Source of the DNA: Oligoflexia bacterium
Lineage (GTDB): Bacteria; Bdellovibrionota; UBA1018
DNA length: 64,000 nt
NCBI GenBank assembly: GCA_023701205.1
Contig: JAMPXJ010000002.1
Coordinates: 124,001 to 188,000, forward strand
Direction: 5' to 3'
Positions 25,716 through 34,489 of this stretch are shown here, in pieces. The first letter of the stretch is position 1. Each line of letters begins with the position of its first letter. The notes beneath the pieces are model-generated. The model saw nothing but the letters and a program-made list of their open reading frames with translations. It was not told the DNA's origin and did no database searches. The translations under genes were made by a program, and so were the position numbers.

Positions 25716-26501
25716 ATGAACTTCTCCTCCCTCTTCGGCATCGTCTTCGGCATCGGCGTGCTGTACGCGGCGCTACACGCAACGGCCGACGACATGAAGT
25801 TCTTCCTCGACATGCACGGCATCCTGATCGTGTGCGGCGGCACGGCCGCGGCGGCGAGCATCAGCTTTCCCGTGGGCAAGGTCCTCGCGCTGCTGAAGGT
25901 CTTCTTCCTGCGCGTGCTCGGCCAGAACAAGGTCGATTACCAAGGCACCATCTCCCAGATCCTCGAGCTCAGCAAGAAGGCGAGCATCGGGCTTTCGGCC
26001 CTGAACGAGGCCGTGCCGGGCATCAAGCATCCGTTTCTGAAGGAAGCGGTCTCGCTCGTGGCCGCCGGCGTCCTGACCGAATCCGAGATCCGCAACACGC
26101 TCGAGCAACGGGTGAAGACGATCGAAGCCGGCTATCTCCACGAGGCCAACATGTTCCGGATCATCGGACGCTTTCCGCCCGCGTTCGGCCTGCTCGCCAC
26201 CACGCTCGGCATGATCGCGTTGCTCCAGAAGATCGGCCAGCCCGACAGCCAGAAGCTGATCGGCCCGGCGATGTCCATCGGCCTGATCGGCACGCTTTAC
26301 GGGATCGCGCTCGCGAACCTCGTGTTCATCCCGATCGCGGAGAACCTCACCGAACGCACCCAGGAGGAGATGGCGCTGCGGCGGATGATCGTCGAGGGCG
26401 CGATCATGCTCAAGTCCCAGGTCAATCCGATCACCATGCGCGAGGGGCTCAACTCCTTCCTCCTGCCGAGGGATCGCGTGGTGCGGAAGAACGCGGCCTA
26501 G
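25716..26501 (+). CDS. MotA-type proton/sodium channel stator
   Basis: 261 residues with four membrane helices (about 5-25, 35-52, 152-175 and 187-207). Landmarks are HGILIVCGGTAAA in helix 2, the cytoplasmic charged loop between helices 2 and 3, the conserved prolines in GRFPPAFGLLATTLGMI and FIPIAENL, and a C-terminal ML..QVNP...E.L..FL motif. It would form the five-subunit ring around a MotB dimer and push on FliG-like subunits. It starts immediately after the CNB gene stop and is 15 bases from motB. Confidence 0.93.
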   Translation: MNFSSLFGIVFGIGVLYAALHATADDMKFFLDMHGILIVCGGTAAAASISFPVGKVLALLKVFFLRVLGQNKVDYQGTISQILELSKKASIGLSALNEAVPGIKHPFLKEAVSLVAAGVLTESEIRNTLEQRVKTIEAGYLHEANMFRIIGRFPPAFGLLATTLGMIALLQKIGQPDSQKLIGPAMSIGLIGTLYGIALANLVFIPIAENLTERTQEEMALRRMIVEGAIMLKSQVNPITMREGLNSFLLPRDRVVRKNAA

Positions 26502-26516
26502 CCGGGGAGTGGCCGA

Positions 26517-27443
26517 ATGTCGGTGAAACGGTTCCTCAAAGAAGCCAAGCGGATCGAGGAGCAGCACCAGCGGCGCAAAGAGGAGCCCAAGCACGCCTCC
26601 GACTCGCATGACGAGGGCAACTGGCTCATCTCCTACGCGGACATGATGACGTTGCTGTGCGGCTTCTTCATCATGCTCTTCAGCATGGCCAAGCTCGATG
26701 ACAACAAGTACGAGAAGGTGAAGGAAGCGATGTCCAAGTCGTTCGGCGTCGAATACAACGGTCCCGCCACGACCGAGCTGAGCCGCTTTCTCACCGCGGT
26801 CCTGAACGAGAGCGGGATCGACAAGGAGGCGACGATCCGTTCGGACGCGACGGGGGTGACGGTGGCATTCCAGTCCACGGTCTTCTTCGACACCCTGAGC
26901 GCCGAGGTGCGGCCCCAGGGCCGGATCGTGCTCGAACGCCTCATTCAGGCCATCTCGGATCGCCAGAGCGGCTCGAACAAGCAGTACCGCATCGTCGTCG
27001 AAGGCCATACCGACAGCCGTCCGATCCTGGGCGGAACCTTTCCTTCGAACTGGGAGCTCTCGGGCGCGCGCGCTGCCCGCGTGGTCCGGATGTTCCTGGC
27101 CCGCGGCTTCGGAGCCGAGCGCCTGACCGCGATCGGTTACGGCGACACCCGCCCGGTCGTGCCGGGCCGCTCTCCCGCCGGAAGCTGGGACGAGGAAGCC
27201 CTCGCCAAGAATCGCCGGGTCGTGCTCCGCATTCTCGAGCCCCAGGTGGACTCCATCCCCTTCCCGGAAAATGAAGCTCCAGCCTCAACGGCGACGGCCG
27301 CCGCAACTCAAACTGCAACTGCAACTGAAACCGCTCCTGCAACCGCCGCTTTACCTGCAGCTCCCCCCGCCCGCCTCCCCGCCTCCTCCCCCGCAGCCGT
27401 AACCGTAACCGTTCCGCCCCCGATCCAGCCTCTCTCTCAGTGA
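26517..27443 (+). CDS. MotB-type stator with OmpA-like peptidoglycan-binding domain
   Basis: 308 residues. A charged cytoplasmic N terminus precedes one membrane helix (about 37-58) that holds the essential ion-binding Asp42 in SYADMMTLL. Residues about 130-245 form an OmpA/MotB domain (VVEGHTDSRPI, WELSGARAARVVRMFL, GYGDTRPV). The C-terminal 55 residues are an Ala/Thr/Pro tail, unusual for MotB and perhaps a cell-wall spacer. The gene closes the motor operon. No flagellar structural gene follows. Confidence 0.93.
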   Translation: MSVKRFLKEAKRIEEQHQRRKEEPKHASDSHDEGNWLISYADMMTLLCGFFIMLFSMAKLDDNKYEKVKEAMSKSFGVEYNGPATTELSRFLTAVLNESGIDKEATIRSDATGVTVAFQSTVFFDTLSAEVRPQGRIVLERLIQAISDRQSGSNKQYRIVVEGHTDSRPILGGTFPSNWELSGARAARVVRMFLARGFGAERLTAIGYGDTRPVVPGRSPAGSWDEEALAKNRRVVLRILEPQVDSIPFPENEAPASTATAAATQTATATETAPATAALPAAPPARLPASSPAAVTVTVPPPIQPLSQ

Positions 27444-27542
27444 GCTTCTTCCAAACGTCCGCCAGTCAGGATTTGCCCACTACTTCCTGCCCATTGACGC
27501 CTTCCCACCGTGCGGTGAAGCTGATGATAGGAGGCCCGAATC

Positions 27543-28472
27543 ATGCGCTGGAACTGTCCCCATTGCGGCATTAGCCTTGCTGTTTCGGACGATAAGATGG
27601 GAGCGGGCTGGTCCTTCTCGCGCTGCTATAAGTGCGGAGGATTCGCGCTGATCCGTCGGGCCGAGGTGAATCTCGTGAAGGTCGATCGCGCCCCTGCCGG
27701 AGAGCACATCATCCTTCCGGAAGCCACCGAGGATCCCGTCTCCAGCCTGAGCGAGGAAGCCGCTCGCAATCTCGCCCGCCTCCGCGGCGAGGGAGCCCCG
27801 CGGAACGTGATCCGCCCGGGCACCGGCGCCGCCGCGAAACCCGCGAATGTGCCCCCGGCGCCGGCGCAAGGCGAGAGACCCCTGCCCCCGCCGCTGCCCG
27901 AGCTTCCCGAAGTGAAGTCGAAACGCCCGATCCGCTCCAGTCTCCTGTCCGCCGCCATCACCCTGGCCGCCGTGACCACGCTGGCATCCGGTGGCTATCT
28001 CTATCTTCAAGGCAAGGAGCTCTGGGAGAGAAACCTGGCTTCGAGCGCGGGGCCCGCGATGGCCGAAGCGCCTCGACTGGTCCCCGCGCGCGCGACCGAG
28101 GTGATTCCCGCGCCCGGACTCGCTTCCGAAATCACCGATCAGGTCCACCATAAGGCGATGGCCCCGGTTCGCACCGCCACGGAGCCCGCGAGCCCGGCTC
28201 CAGCGAACAGCGCTCCCGGAGCCGCGGCGGGTGCCACGCTCGTCGTGCAGGCCAAAGCCAAGGGCGCCGAGCTTCACTCGGGGCCTGGCTCGCTTTACCC
28301 CACGATCGGGCGCGCGGAGGCCGAGCAGCGCCTGCTCGTCGCCGACTGGAACGATCGCTGGTTCAAGGTGGTGCTCGATCCGCGCGAGCGGACGAAGACC
28401 GCCTGGATCCGTACCGATCTCGTGCAGGTCGTCCCGCCGCGCACCGATGAGAAGCTCCCTGATTATCCCTGA
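27543..28472 (+). CDS. Zinc-ribbon, single-helix, SH3-like protein
   Basis: 309 residues. ATG at 27543 has a strong AGGAGG. The N terminus carries two CxxC pairs (WNCPHCG and RCYKCGG), an MJ0042-type zinc ribbon. A Pro/Ala-rich linker leads to a membrane helix (about 139-156). After another linker the C terminus is a bacterial SH3-like domain (AKGAELHSGPGSLYPTIGRA ... WFKVVLDPRERTKTAWIRTD). The order suggests a cytosolic sensor on one side and a cell-wall-binding domain on the other. It lies 99 bases after motB, so membership of the motor operon is possible but unproven. Confidence 0.7.
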   Translation: MRWNCPHCGISLAVSDDKMGAGWSFSRCYKCGGFALIRRAEVNLVKVDRAPAGEHIILPEATEDPVSSLSEEAARNLARLRGEGAPRNVIRPGTGAAAKPANVPPAPAQGERPLPPPLPELPEVKSKRPIRSSLLSAAITLAAVTTLASGGYLYLQGKELWERNLASSAGPAMAEAPRLVPARATEVIPAPGLASEITDQVHHKAMAPVRTATEPASPAPANSAPGAAAGATLVVQAKAKGAELHSGPGSLYPTIGRAEAEQRLLVADWNDRWFKVVLDPRERTKTAWIRTDLVQVVPPRTDEKLPDYP

Positions 28473-28508
28473 CAAACAAAAACTGATTTGATATGCGGAC
28501 GCGCAATC

Positions 28509-28931
28509 GTGACTAAGCAAGCTCTCTCCCCGCAGAAGAACAACGGCACGGCCACGGCCGAGCTTTTCTCGAAGCTTTTCGATGGAAAAAAATCCAAGTG
28601 GATCCCCCTGTACCGGCGCCTGCTCGCGCGTTTCAGCGCGATTCCCGGCATCGAGTTCTTTCCGTTGAAGAGCGGCATCGGAATCGGCCATCCTCATGAC
28701 GCCCGCGCAACGATGGGCGTGATCCGAATCACCCAGAAGGGCCTCGAGTTCGGCCTCGGCCTGGCGAGAGCGCAGGCCAACTCCGAACGCCTCCGCCCCT
28801 CCAAGCGCAGCCCGCGCTGGATCACCCATCGCGTGGTCATCTCGAGCGCAAGCGATATCGACGACGAGTTCCTGAGCTGGCTCAAGGCGGCACGCCTTCA
28901 GGCCCGCCTCGCGCGGCCCCGCGCCGGCTGA
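28509..28931 (+). CDS. DUF5655-like protein
   Basis: 140 residues from GTG at 28509 (an in-frame TTG at 28488 is possible). The C-terminal half has the DUF5655 pattern: a hydrophobic strand (EFGLGLAR), then SPRWITHRVVISSASDIDDE followed by FLSWLKAARLQA. This domain is usually small, cytosolic and of unknown function. No close operon partner; it converges with the small membrane gene immediately downstream (adjacent stops). Confidence 0.55.
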   Translation: MTKQALSPQKNNGTATAELFSKLFDGKKSKWIPLYRRLLARFSAIPGIEFFPLKSGIGIGHPHDARATMGVIRITQKGLEFGLGLARAQANSERLRPSKRSPRWITHRVVISSASDIDDEFLSWLKAARLQARLARPRAG

Positions 28932-29150
28932 TCAGGCGGCCCGCTCCCCGCCCGCGGGCTTGACGAGGGCGCGCTCCTCGCCGGCCTGAACGGGCGGCCG
29001 GAATTCCCAGGCCTTTTTCCGATCCACCCAGATCCAGGAGATCACGGCGGGGATCACGAAGACCGCGAACTGAACCGCCATGACCCAATGGAAAAGAGCC
29101 GTCGGGTCCTCCAAGGGACGCGATGCCATCATCGACGACAGGGAACTCAT
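28932..29150 (-). CDS. Small single-helix membrane protein
   Basis: 72 residues with one membrane helix (HWVMAVQFAVFVIPAVISWI, about 21-40), followed by WVDRKKAWEFRPP and a charged tail. GAGGG lies next to the ATG. It is 18 bases downstream of the glycosyltransferase gene and probably the last gene of that minus-strand operon. It may be a small subunit of an envelope enzyme. No family recognised. Confidence 0.55.
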   Translation of the reverse strand: MSSLSSMMASRPLEDPTALFHWVMAVQFAVFVIPAVISWIWVDRKKAWEFRPPVQAGEERALVKPAGGERAA

Positions 29151-29168
29151 GCCCTCAGCAAAGCAAGT

Positions 29169-30686
29169 TCAGGGCCGCGCCGCCTCCGGCTCGCAGGACC
29201 AAAGCTCGATCCATTTCGCCGGATAGTTCCAACGTTCTTTTTCCAGGCGACCCAGCTTCGAGCAGGCCGCTCCCGGAAACTCGGGTCCCGCGTCGTAACG
29301 ATTGTCCGTTACGAAAAGCACGCGGGTCGTGAGCTTCGGCCAGTGCGGCCCCAGCTCCGCCGAGACGCTCAGGTCCGGCCATTCGTCCCGGGCCTTGAGA
29401 TCCAGCGGCAGCATGCTGACCCGACGATGGGCGCGCAGGGAGAAAGCGGCCTGGGAGGCCGTCTGATAACGGGCACCGATCACGGGCAGCTGCAAGCCCA
29501 CCGGCCCGAGCCGGCGCTGGATGAACGTCTCGAGCTCTTCCCAGCCGTAAAGATCGTTCGTCACGTCCAACCTCGGGTCGAAGCCCCGCCCCGAGATGCG
29601 TTCCAAGGCCCAGCTTCCCACCGGAAAATGGCAGCTCAGCAGCACCAGCGATCCGAGCCCGAGCCCATACATCGCCTGTCCGCGCGCGAGACGCGAAGCC
29701 CCGGGCGCTTCACTCGCCCAGGCCCAGCCCAATGCCAGGGCCGCGGGCCACCACACGATGAAAGCCCAATGCGGCTTGAAATCGGCCCAAAGCGGCTGCA
29801 CGCAGAAAATCGCCGCCGCCGGAAGCATCCACGCCGCCGCGTACCGGTAAACCCGGTTCGCCGGAGAAAAAAGGAGCTTCGCCGCGAAGAACACGAGAAG
29901 CGGGCCGGCCGCGAGAAGCTCCACGGCCCAGAAGCGCCCGTAACGCAGCAACGACAGCTGCCCCTCGCCGTGCCGGTCACGGAGCTGCCAGAGCAAGGAG
30001 CTCCACTCGTGTCGCGCGTTCCAGATCAGCGTCGGCAGGACGCCGAGGACCAGCCCGAAGCTCAGCCAGGCCATCGCCTTCAGGCGCGATCCGCGCGGCG
30101 CCCAGAGAAACAGCGAGACCATCGCCGAGGCCCAGGCGAGGACGCCCGAGTACTTGGAAAGCATGGTGAGGGCCATCGCAGCCGCCAGGAACGGGCCCAG
30201 CCAGCGGCGCGGCGGCGCGAAGCAGTAGGCCCAGATCGCGAAGAAAAGGGCGGTCCAGCCCAGAAAGAGCGGGAGATCCGGCACCATCATCCACGAAAGG
30301 GCGAAGACGCCAGCGAACGAGAGGCAGGCGACGGCGCCCTTTCCGAGGCGTTCGCGCGGCGCGCCGGCCAGCTCCATCCATTTCATCCCGAGAAAGAGCG
30401 CCCCGGCCATGCACAGAAGTCCCGGAAGCCGCACCAGCGCGGCCGACTGCGCTCCGAAAAGCCAGCCCAGGAGCGCCTCGGTTCCCGCGATCAGCCAGGC
30501 GATCGCGGGCGGATGGTATGCGTACCCCAGCGACGGCGTCTGCGCGAGCACCCAGTAATAAGCTTCATCATCCGTGAGACCGATCGAGGCGCCGTGCGCG
30601 AGCATCACCGCCAGGAAGAGCGGCGGAATCGCCCGACTCGAGAAGCGCCAGCGTTTCGACGTGGTGGGTCCGGGGGAAGAAGTCAT
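29169..30686 (-). CDS. ArnT/PMT-like membrane glycosyltransferase
   Basis: About 505 residues, with roughly a dozen membrane helices and the first periplasmic loop bearing the family's acidic catalytic motif (LTDDEAYYWVLAQ). Residues YHPPAIAWL and SKYSGVLAW match the ArnT/dolichyl-mannosyltransferase-like GT83 group, which moves sugars from polyprenyl-phosphate to lipid A or proteins at the periplasmic face. A soluble C-terminal domain follows residue 385. The ATG at 30686 makes the gene overlap the upstream methyltransferase by 119 bases; no better downstream ATG precedes the first helix. Confidence 0.8.
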   Translation of the reverse strand: MTSSPGPTTSKRWRFSSRAIPPLFLAVMLAHGASIGLTDDEAYYWVLAQTPSLGYAYHPPAIAWLIAGTEALLGWLFGAQSAALVRLPGLLCMAGALFLGMKWMELAGAPRERLGKGAVACLSFAGVFALSWMMVPDLPLFLGWTALFFAIWAYCFAPPRRWLGPFLAAAMALTMLSKYSGVLAWASAMVSLFLWAPRGSRLKAMAWLSFGLVLGVLPTLIWNARHEWSSLLWQLRDRHGEGQLSLLRYGRFWAVELLAAGPLLVFFAAKLLFSPANRVYRYAAAWMLPAAAIFCVQPLWADFKPHWAFIVWWPAALALGWAWASEAPGASRLARGQAMYGLGLGSLVLLSCHFPVGSWALERISGRGFDPRLDVTNDLYGWEELETFIQRRLGPVGLQLPVIGARYQTASQAAFSLRAHRRVSMLPLDLKARDEWPDLSVSAELGPHWPKLTTRVLFVTDNRYDAGPEFPGAACSKLGRLEKERWNYPAKWIELWSCEPEAARP

Positions 30687-31734
30687 ACGGAGTGATCCTG
30701 CGCACAGCATAACCCGCCTTTTCCAGAAGCGATAGATCCCGCGCGAGCGTTCCCGCGCTGCACGACAGGTAGGCGATGCGCGCCGGCCTCGCCTCCGTCC
30801 CGAGCCAGTCGAGCACCGCGCGCTCCAGCCCGAGCCGCGGAGGGTTCGCGAAAACAAGCCGCTCCCCCGCGCCTTGCGACAGCCAGGCCGCCAGCTGCGG
30901 GATCCGCTCCGAAGCGCGGCCGCGCAGGCAGGCGCCCTCGCCCACGTTTCTCTCGGCCAGCTCCGCGGCTTCGCCTCCGAGCTCCACGCCCAGGAAGCGT
31001 GTGCCCCGCTGCTGCCACAGCCGAAGCGAAGCTCCCAATCCCGAGCACAGGTCCAGCACCGAATCCCCGGGCAGCGGAGCCAGGAACTCGCGGGCTTCGC
31101 TCATCGCCTCGGCATAAAGGGAGGCCAGAAGCTGCTGAAAACTCTCGGGCCCGTGCTCCAGCGGTTTCTGCCCGAAAAGGCCTCCCAGCCGGAGCTCGCC
31201 GCGGGCGCTGCCCCAGAGAAGCCGCCAGCCGCGGCTGGAAACGACGCGATTGCCCGCGGCCGGATTGAAGTTCGCGAAAACCCCGGTGAGTCCCGCCTCG
31301 CCCGGCTCGAACTGCCCGAGCGAAACCGGGGCTTCCGGCGACTTCAGCACGAGCGTCAGCAACGTTCCCGAGACCAAGCCGAAGGCCAGGGGCAGCTCCG
31401 CGGGAAGCACGGCAAGCGCGCGGAACACCTGCCTCACTCGCTCCGAATGCACGGGGCAATCGGGAACGGCGATGATCCGCCCCTTGCGCTCGCCGGGCTC
31501 TCGCGCCAGAAGCCCGAACTCCCAGCCCCGCTCGCCGCGCGTCGCGCGCAGGCAGGTCCGCTCGCGGTAACCCCAGCGTCTGGCTTCCTCGGCGCCCCGA
31601 AGAGGCGCGAGCCGATCCGCCCAGTGTCCCAGGGCGCGCCCCAGCCACTCCTGTTTGCGGCGATCGGCCTCCTCGCTGCCCAGTTCGCGAAAACGGCAGC
31701 CCGGACAAGCCGCGACGCAGCCCGCGGGAATCAT
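30568..31734 (-). CDS. RNA 5-methyluridine methyltransferase, TrmA/RlmD family
   Basis: 388 residues from ATG at 31734, which overlaps the stop of the M14 peptidase gene (ATGA). The N-terminal CVAACPGC segment may bind an iron-sulfur cluster. The C-terminal class I methyltransferase domain has VLDLCSGLGASL, the FANPPRLGL substrate motif, the catalytic Cys in SCSAGTLARDL, and ITPYDFFPRTHHVETLALL at the end. It would make m5U in rRNA or tRNA. The N terminus is shorter than RlmD because the TRAM domain is missing, so the exact target is open. Confidence 0.8.
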   Translation of the reverse strand: MIPAGCVAACPGCRFRELGSEEADRRKQEWLGRALGHWADRLAPLRGAEEARRWGYRERTCLRATRGERGWEFGLLAREPGERKGRIIAVPDCPVHSERVRQVFRALAVLPAELPLAFGLVSGTLLTLVLKSPEAPVSLGQFEPGEAGLTGVFANFNPAAGNRVVSSRGWRLLWGSARGELRLGGLFGQKPLEHGPESFQQLLASLYAEAMSEAREFLAPLPGDSVLDLCSGLGASLRLWQQRGTRFLGVELGGEAAELAERNVGEGACLRGRASERIPQLAAWLSQGAGERLVFANPPRLGLERAVLDWLGTEARPARIAYLSCSAGTLARDLSLLEKAGYAVRRITPYDFFPRTHHVETLALLESGDSAALPGGDARARRLDRSHG

Positions 31735-32831
31735 CCGCTCGCGGGCGCCCCGGGCGCGGGGGCCGGCGTGTTCCCTACCGAGCGCGGCACCGGCGCCGGC
31801 TCGAGGGGGCGCACGGAGAACTTCGGCATCGAGAACTCGATCATGACGCGGATTCCCTGGCTGAAGCTCTTCCAGTAGCGCTCGGCCGCGCGCGGATCGG
31901 CGCTCGGAAGCTCCAGCGTCAGCGTGGGAATCCCCAGCTCGCGCCCTGCGAAGTTGCCGAGGGAGCCCGGGTAAAACCCGCCCGAGACCGCCTTGAGCCG
32001 CGCGCGCAGCCGCAGGCACTCCTGAACATATTCCTTAGGGAATTTAGCCAGCGAAAGCGCCGTCGGCCCGTCGTAGTCGAGGAAGTTCAACGGCGAATGG
32101 ATGGAAAGGATTTTCTGAGGACGCACCGCCTGGACGAGCCTCTCCTGGAAAAGCGTCTCCGGCTCGGAGCCCGCCTGGGAGCCCGGGAAACGCCGCGGGT
32201 CGGAGCGGTAGCGTCTTTTCCAGGAGCTCAGGGCCTTTTCCTGCCAGTCCTTGGTCCCGAAGTTGCGGTTCACGTCGACGCCGTTCGCGTTCACCCGGGT
32301 CCGGCGCGCCGTCAGAAAGCCATCCGGATTCACCAGCGGGGCGACCACCACGCGAGTGCTCTTGAGCTCCTCGCGGTGATCGAGCAGCCAGTCCACGAGC
32401 TTCAGGCCGACGTACTGGGGCGTCAGCTCGTCGCCGTGCACGCCCGAAATCACCAGCGTCGTGTTTTCCGCGTCGGCGGCACCGAACTCGGCGTACATCA
32501 GCGGCCGGCCCTTCACGGAGAACCCACCGACCTGCCAGCGCACGCGCTGACATGGATCGAGCTTCCAGCCGATGCGCTTGATCGCATCCGAAAGCTCTTC
32601 ACACCACTTCCGCTCGTGGATGGCGGCGCTCTCGGCGGTCAAGCCTTCCACCGCGATCAGCCCCTTCGGATCGGCACCGGGCGCGGGAGACGAGACGGGC
32701 TCGAGCGCGACCGCCTCGGGCGTCGCGGGGGCCACGGGCGGCGCTTTCGCGGTAGCCAGCGACACGACAGGCGCTGCCACGCCGGCGAGGAGAGCGCAAA
32801 TCTGCAGGAATCTGGAATCCGGGAAATTCAT
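31731..32831 (-). CDS. M14 zinc carboxypeptidase (MpaA-like)
   Basis: 366 residues. A signal-like hydrophobic start (ICALLAGVAAPVVSLATA) is followed by a Pro/Ala linker. Zinc and catalytic residues are GVHGDELTP (HxxE), SIHS for the third ligand and TLTLELP for the general base. NPDGFL and ANGVDVNRNF bind substrate. This matches periplasmic murein-peptide amidases or D,L-type carboxypeptidases. A Pro-rich C-terminal tail follows. It overlaps DedA by four bases upstream and the methyltransferase by four bases downstream, forming an operon. Confidence 0.85.
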   Translation of the reverse strand: MNFPDSRFLQICALLAGVAAPVVSLATAKAPPVAPATPEAVALEPVSSPAPGADPKGLIAVEGLTAESAAIHERKWCEELSDAIKRIGWKLDPCQRVRWQVGGFSVKGRPLMYAEFGAADAENTTLVISGVHGDELTPQYVGLKLVDWLLDHREELKSTRVVVAPLVNPDGFLTARRTRVNANGVDVNRNFGTKDWQEKALSSWKRRYRSDPRRFPGSQAGSEPETLFQERLVQAVRPQKILSIHSPLNFLDYDGPTALSLAKFPKEYVQECLRLRARLKAVSGGFYPGSLGNFAGRELGIPTLTLELPSADPRAAERYWKSFSQGIRVMIEFSMPKFSVRPLEPAPVPRSVGNTPAPAPGAPASG

Positions 32832-33451
32832 GCCTTTCTCAACTTAGCGGCCTTGCGATGGGACAGGTACCATTTGACGGCGACGGCGCCTACGATCGAA
32901 AACACCACCAGCACGATCCCGTGCTCGATCTTCTGGATCACGCGGACGACGCGGTCCAGATGGTCCCCGAAATAATAAACCGCGCCCACGATGGCCGGCA
33001 CGCTCAAAAGCGCCGCCGTACCATCATAAAAGAGAAACACGCGGTAGGGCAGATGCAGAGTGCCGGCCGAGAAGAAAATCGGTGCCCTCAGCCCCGGCAT
33101 GAAGCGCGCGAAGAAGATCAGCCGGGTCCCGCGATCGTGAAACTGCTTCTTCACCAGCTCAAGCCGCTCGTCGGGAAGCAGCTTGTGGAAAAACCATTTC
33201 TTCGTGAGCTTGCGCCCGTAGACCGCGCCCAGCATGAAGATGATGCTGTCGCCGAGCAGGACGCCGATCATACTGACGACGATCATCCCCCAGACATCCG
33301 TCAGCCCGTAATAGGAAAGCAGGCCTCCGGCGAAAAGGGTGATGTCCTCGGGAATCGGCAGTCCCAGACCGCAAGCCAGGAGGATCCCGAAGATGATGAA
33401 ATAGGGGGTAGGACCGTAGAAGTTCAGGAGGAAATCAACGAGTTTGTCCAT
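32828..33451 (-). CDS. DedA-family membrane protein
   Basis: 207 residues with the DedA/VTT signature: re-entrant loop GLGLPIPEDITLFAGGLLSY, then GDSIIFMLGAVYGRKL, and the second half FARFMPGLRAPIFFSAGTL. These proteins are flippases for undecaprenyl-phosphate or phosphatidylethanolamine in the inner membrane. The ATG is the first in the frame. It heads the operon DedA - M14 peptidase - methyltransferase - glycosyltransferase, which is largely envelope-related. The upstream gap to xerC is about 70 bases. Confidence 0.92.
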   Translation of the reverse strand: MDKLVDFLLNFYGPTPYFIIFGILLACGLGLPIPEDITLFAGGLLSYYGLTDVWGMIVVSMIGVLLGDSIIFMLGAVYGRKLTKKWFFHKLLPDERLELVKKQFHDRGTRLIFFARFMPGLRAPIFFSAGTLHLPYRVFLFYDGTAALLSVPAIVGAVYYFGDHLDRVVRVIQKIEHGIVLVVFSIVGAVAVKWYLSHRKAAKLRKA

Positions 33452-33524
33452 CTGGTTGACTACTCTCTTAGGAGCGCGACACGTTTACAAGCGGAAATAT
33501 TTTACGCAACAGCACGCTGCGCCA

Positions 33525-34442
33525 TCATTTCTTACGTTTCATCTGATTCAGGGGATGAGCTTCCCGGTACTCGTCCATCAAAGCGCCCAGATCGACATGG
33601 GTATAGCGCTGAGTGGTCGAAAGGCGTGCATGCCCCAGCAGCTCCTGGATCGTGCGCAGATCCGCGCCGGCGGCCAGCAGATGCGTTGCGAAGCTGTGGC
33701 GAAGACCGTGAGGAGAAAGGGTTTTGGCGGCGCCGATCCGCACGAGGTGTTTGTTGAGGATCCGTGCGACGCTTCGGGAGGTCAGGCGCAATCCGCGGAA
33801 GTTCACGAAAAGCGGCTCATTCGGGCCCCGCGGGCCGGCGGTGAAATCCCCGAGATACGCCTCGAGCGCCGTACGCGCGGCGCTGCCGAAAGGAACCGTT
33901 CTCTCGCGATCGCCCTTCCCGATCACGCGGACCCAGCCGGTCGCCAGATCGACATCCCCGAGATCCAGGCCGACCGCTTCGCTTACCCGCAGGCCGCAGC
34001 CATAAAGGATCTCGAAGAGCGCCCGATCGCGCCGCCCCAGCCTCGTGGAAAGGTCCGGCGCCGTGACGAGCTCGAGGGCTTCCTCGACTTTCAGGAAACG
34101 CGGAAGGCCTCGCTTCGCCTTCGGAGCGGGTACCAGCGCCCCGATGTCCCGCCCGATCCAATCGCGCGTCCTGAGATAACGCAGAAAAGAGCGGATCGCG
34201 GAAAGCCTCCGGCACAACGAGGAGCGCGCATGATCCTCATGAAGTCCGGCCAGATAGCTCCGGATATCGGCGGGCTCCAGGCGTTCGGTCAGGGCCTGAA
34301 GGTCGCGGATCCCGGTCCGTCCCCCGAGCTCCGCCGCCCAATCTCGCAGATCCGAGCCATAAGCCCGGAGCGTATGGGGGCTGGAGGCTCTCTGGGATTC
34401 GAGATGCCCGAGAAAGGCGGTGATCGCTTCCTGAAGCTGCAT
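33525..34442 (-). CDS. xerC: XerC-type tyrosine recombinase
   Basis: 305 residues from ATG at 34442. The SAM-like N-terminal domain is followed by the catalytic domain with all active residues: Arg in CGLRVSEAVGL, Lys in VIGKGDRERTV, His-Arg in SPHGLRHSFATHLL, His in LGHARLSTTQ, and Tyr in RYTHVDL. XerC resolves chromosome dimers at dif with XerD. Divergence from trmFO across 47 bases echoes the trmFO-xerC neighbourhood known in other bacteria. XerD could not be excluded from sequence alone, but length and synteny favour XerC. Confidence 0.9.
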   Translation of the reverse strand: MQLQEAITAFLGHLESQRASSPHTLRAYGSDLRDWAAELGGRTGIRDLQALTERLEPADIRSYLAGLHEDHARSSLCRRLSAIRSFLRYLRTRDWIGRDIGALVPAPKAKRGLPRFLKVEEALELVTAPDLSTRLGRRDRALFEILYGCGLRVSEAVGLDLGDVDLATGWVRVIGKGDRERTVPFGSAARTALEAYLGDFTAGPRGPNEPLFVNFRGLRLTSRSVARILNKHLVRIGAAKTLSPHGLRHSFATHLLAAGADLRTIQELLGHARLSTTQRYTHVDLGALMDEYREAHPLNQMKRKK

Positions 34443-34489
34443 ATCCGGTAATAGTGTAACGAGCCGGACACCTATGATAAAGGGGCAGC

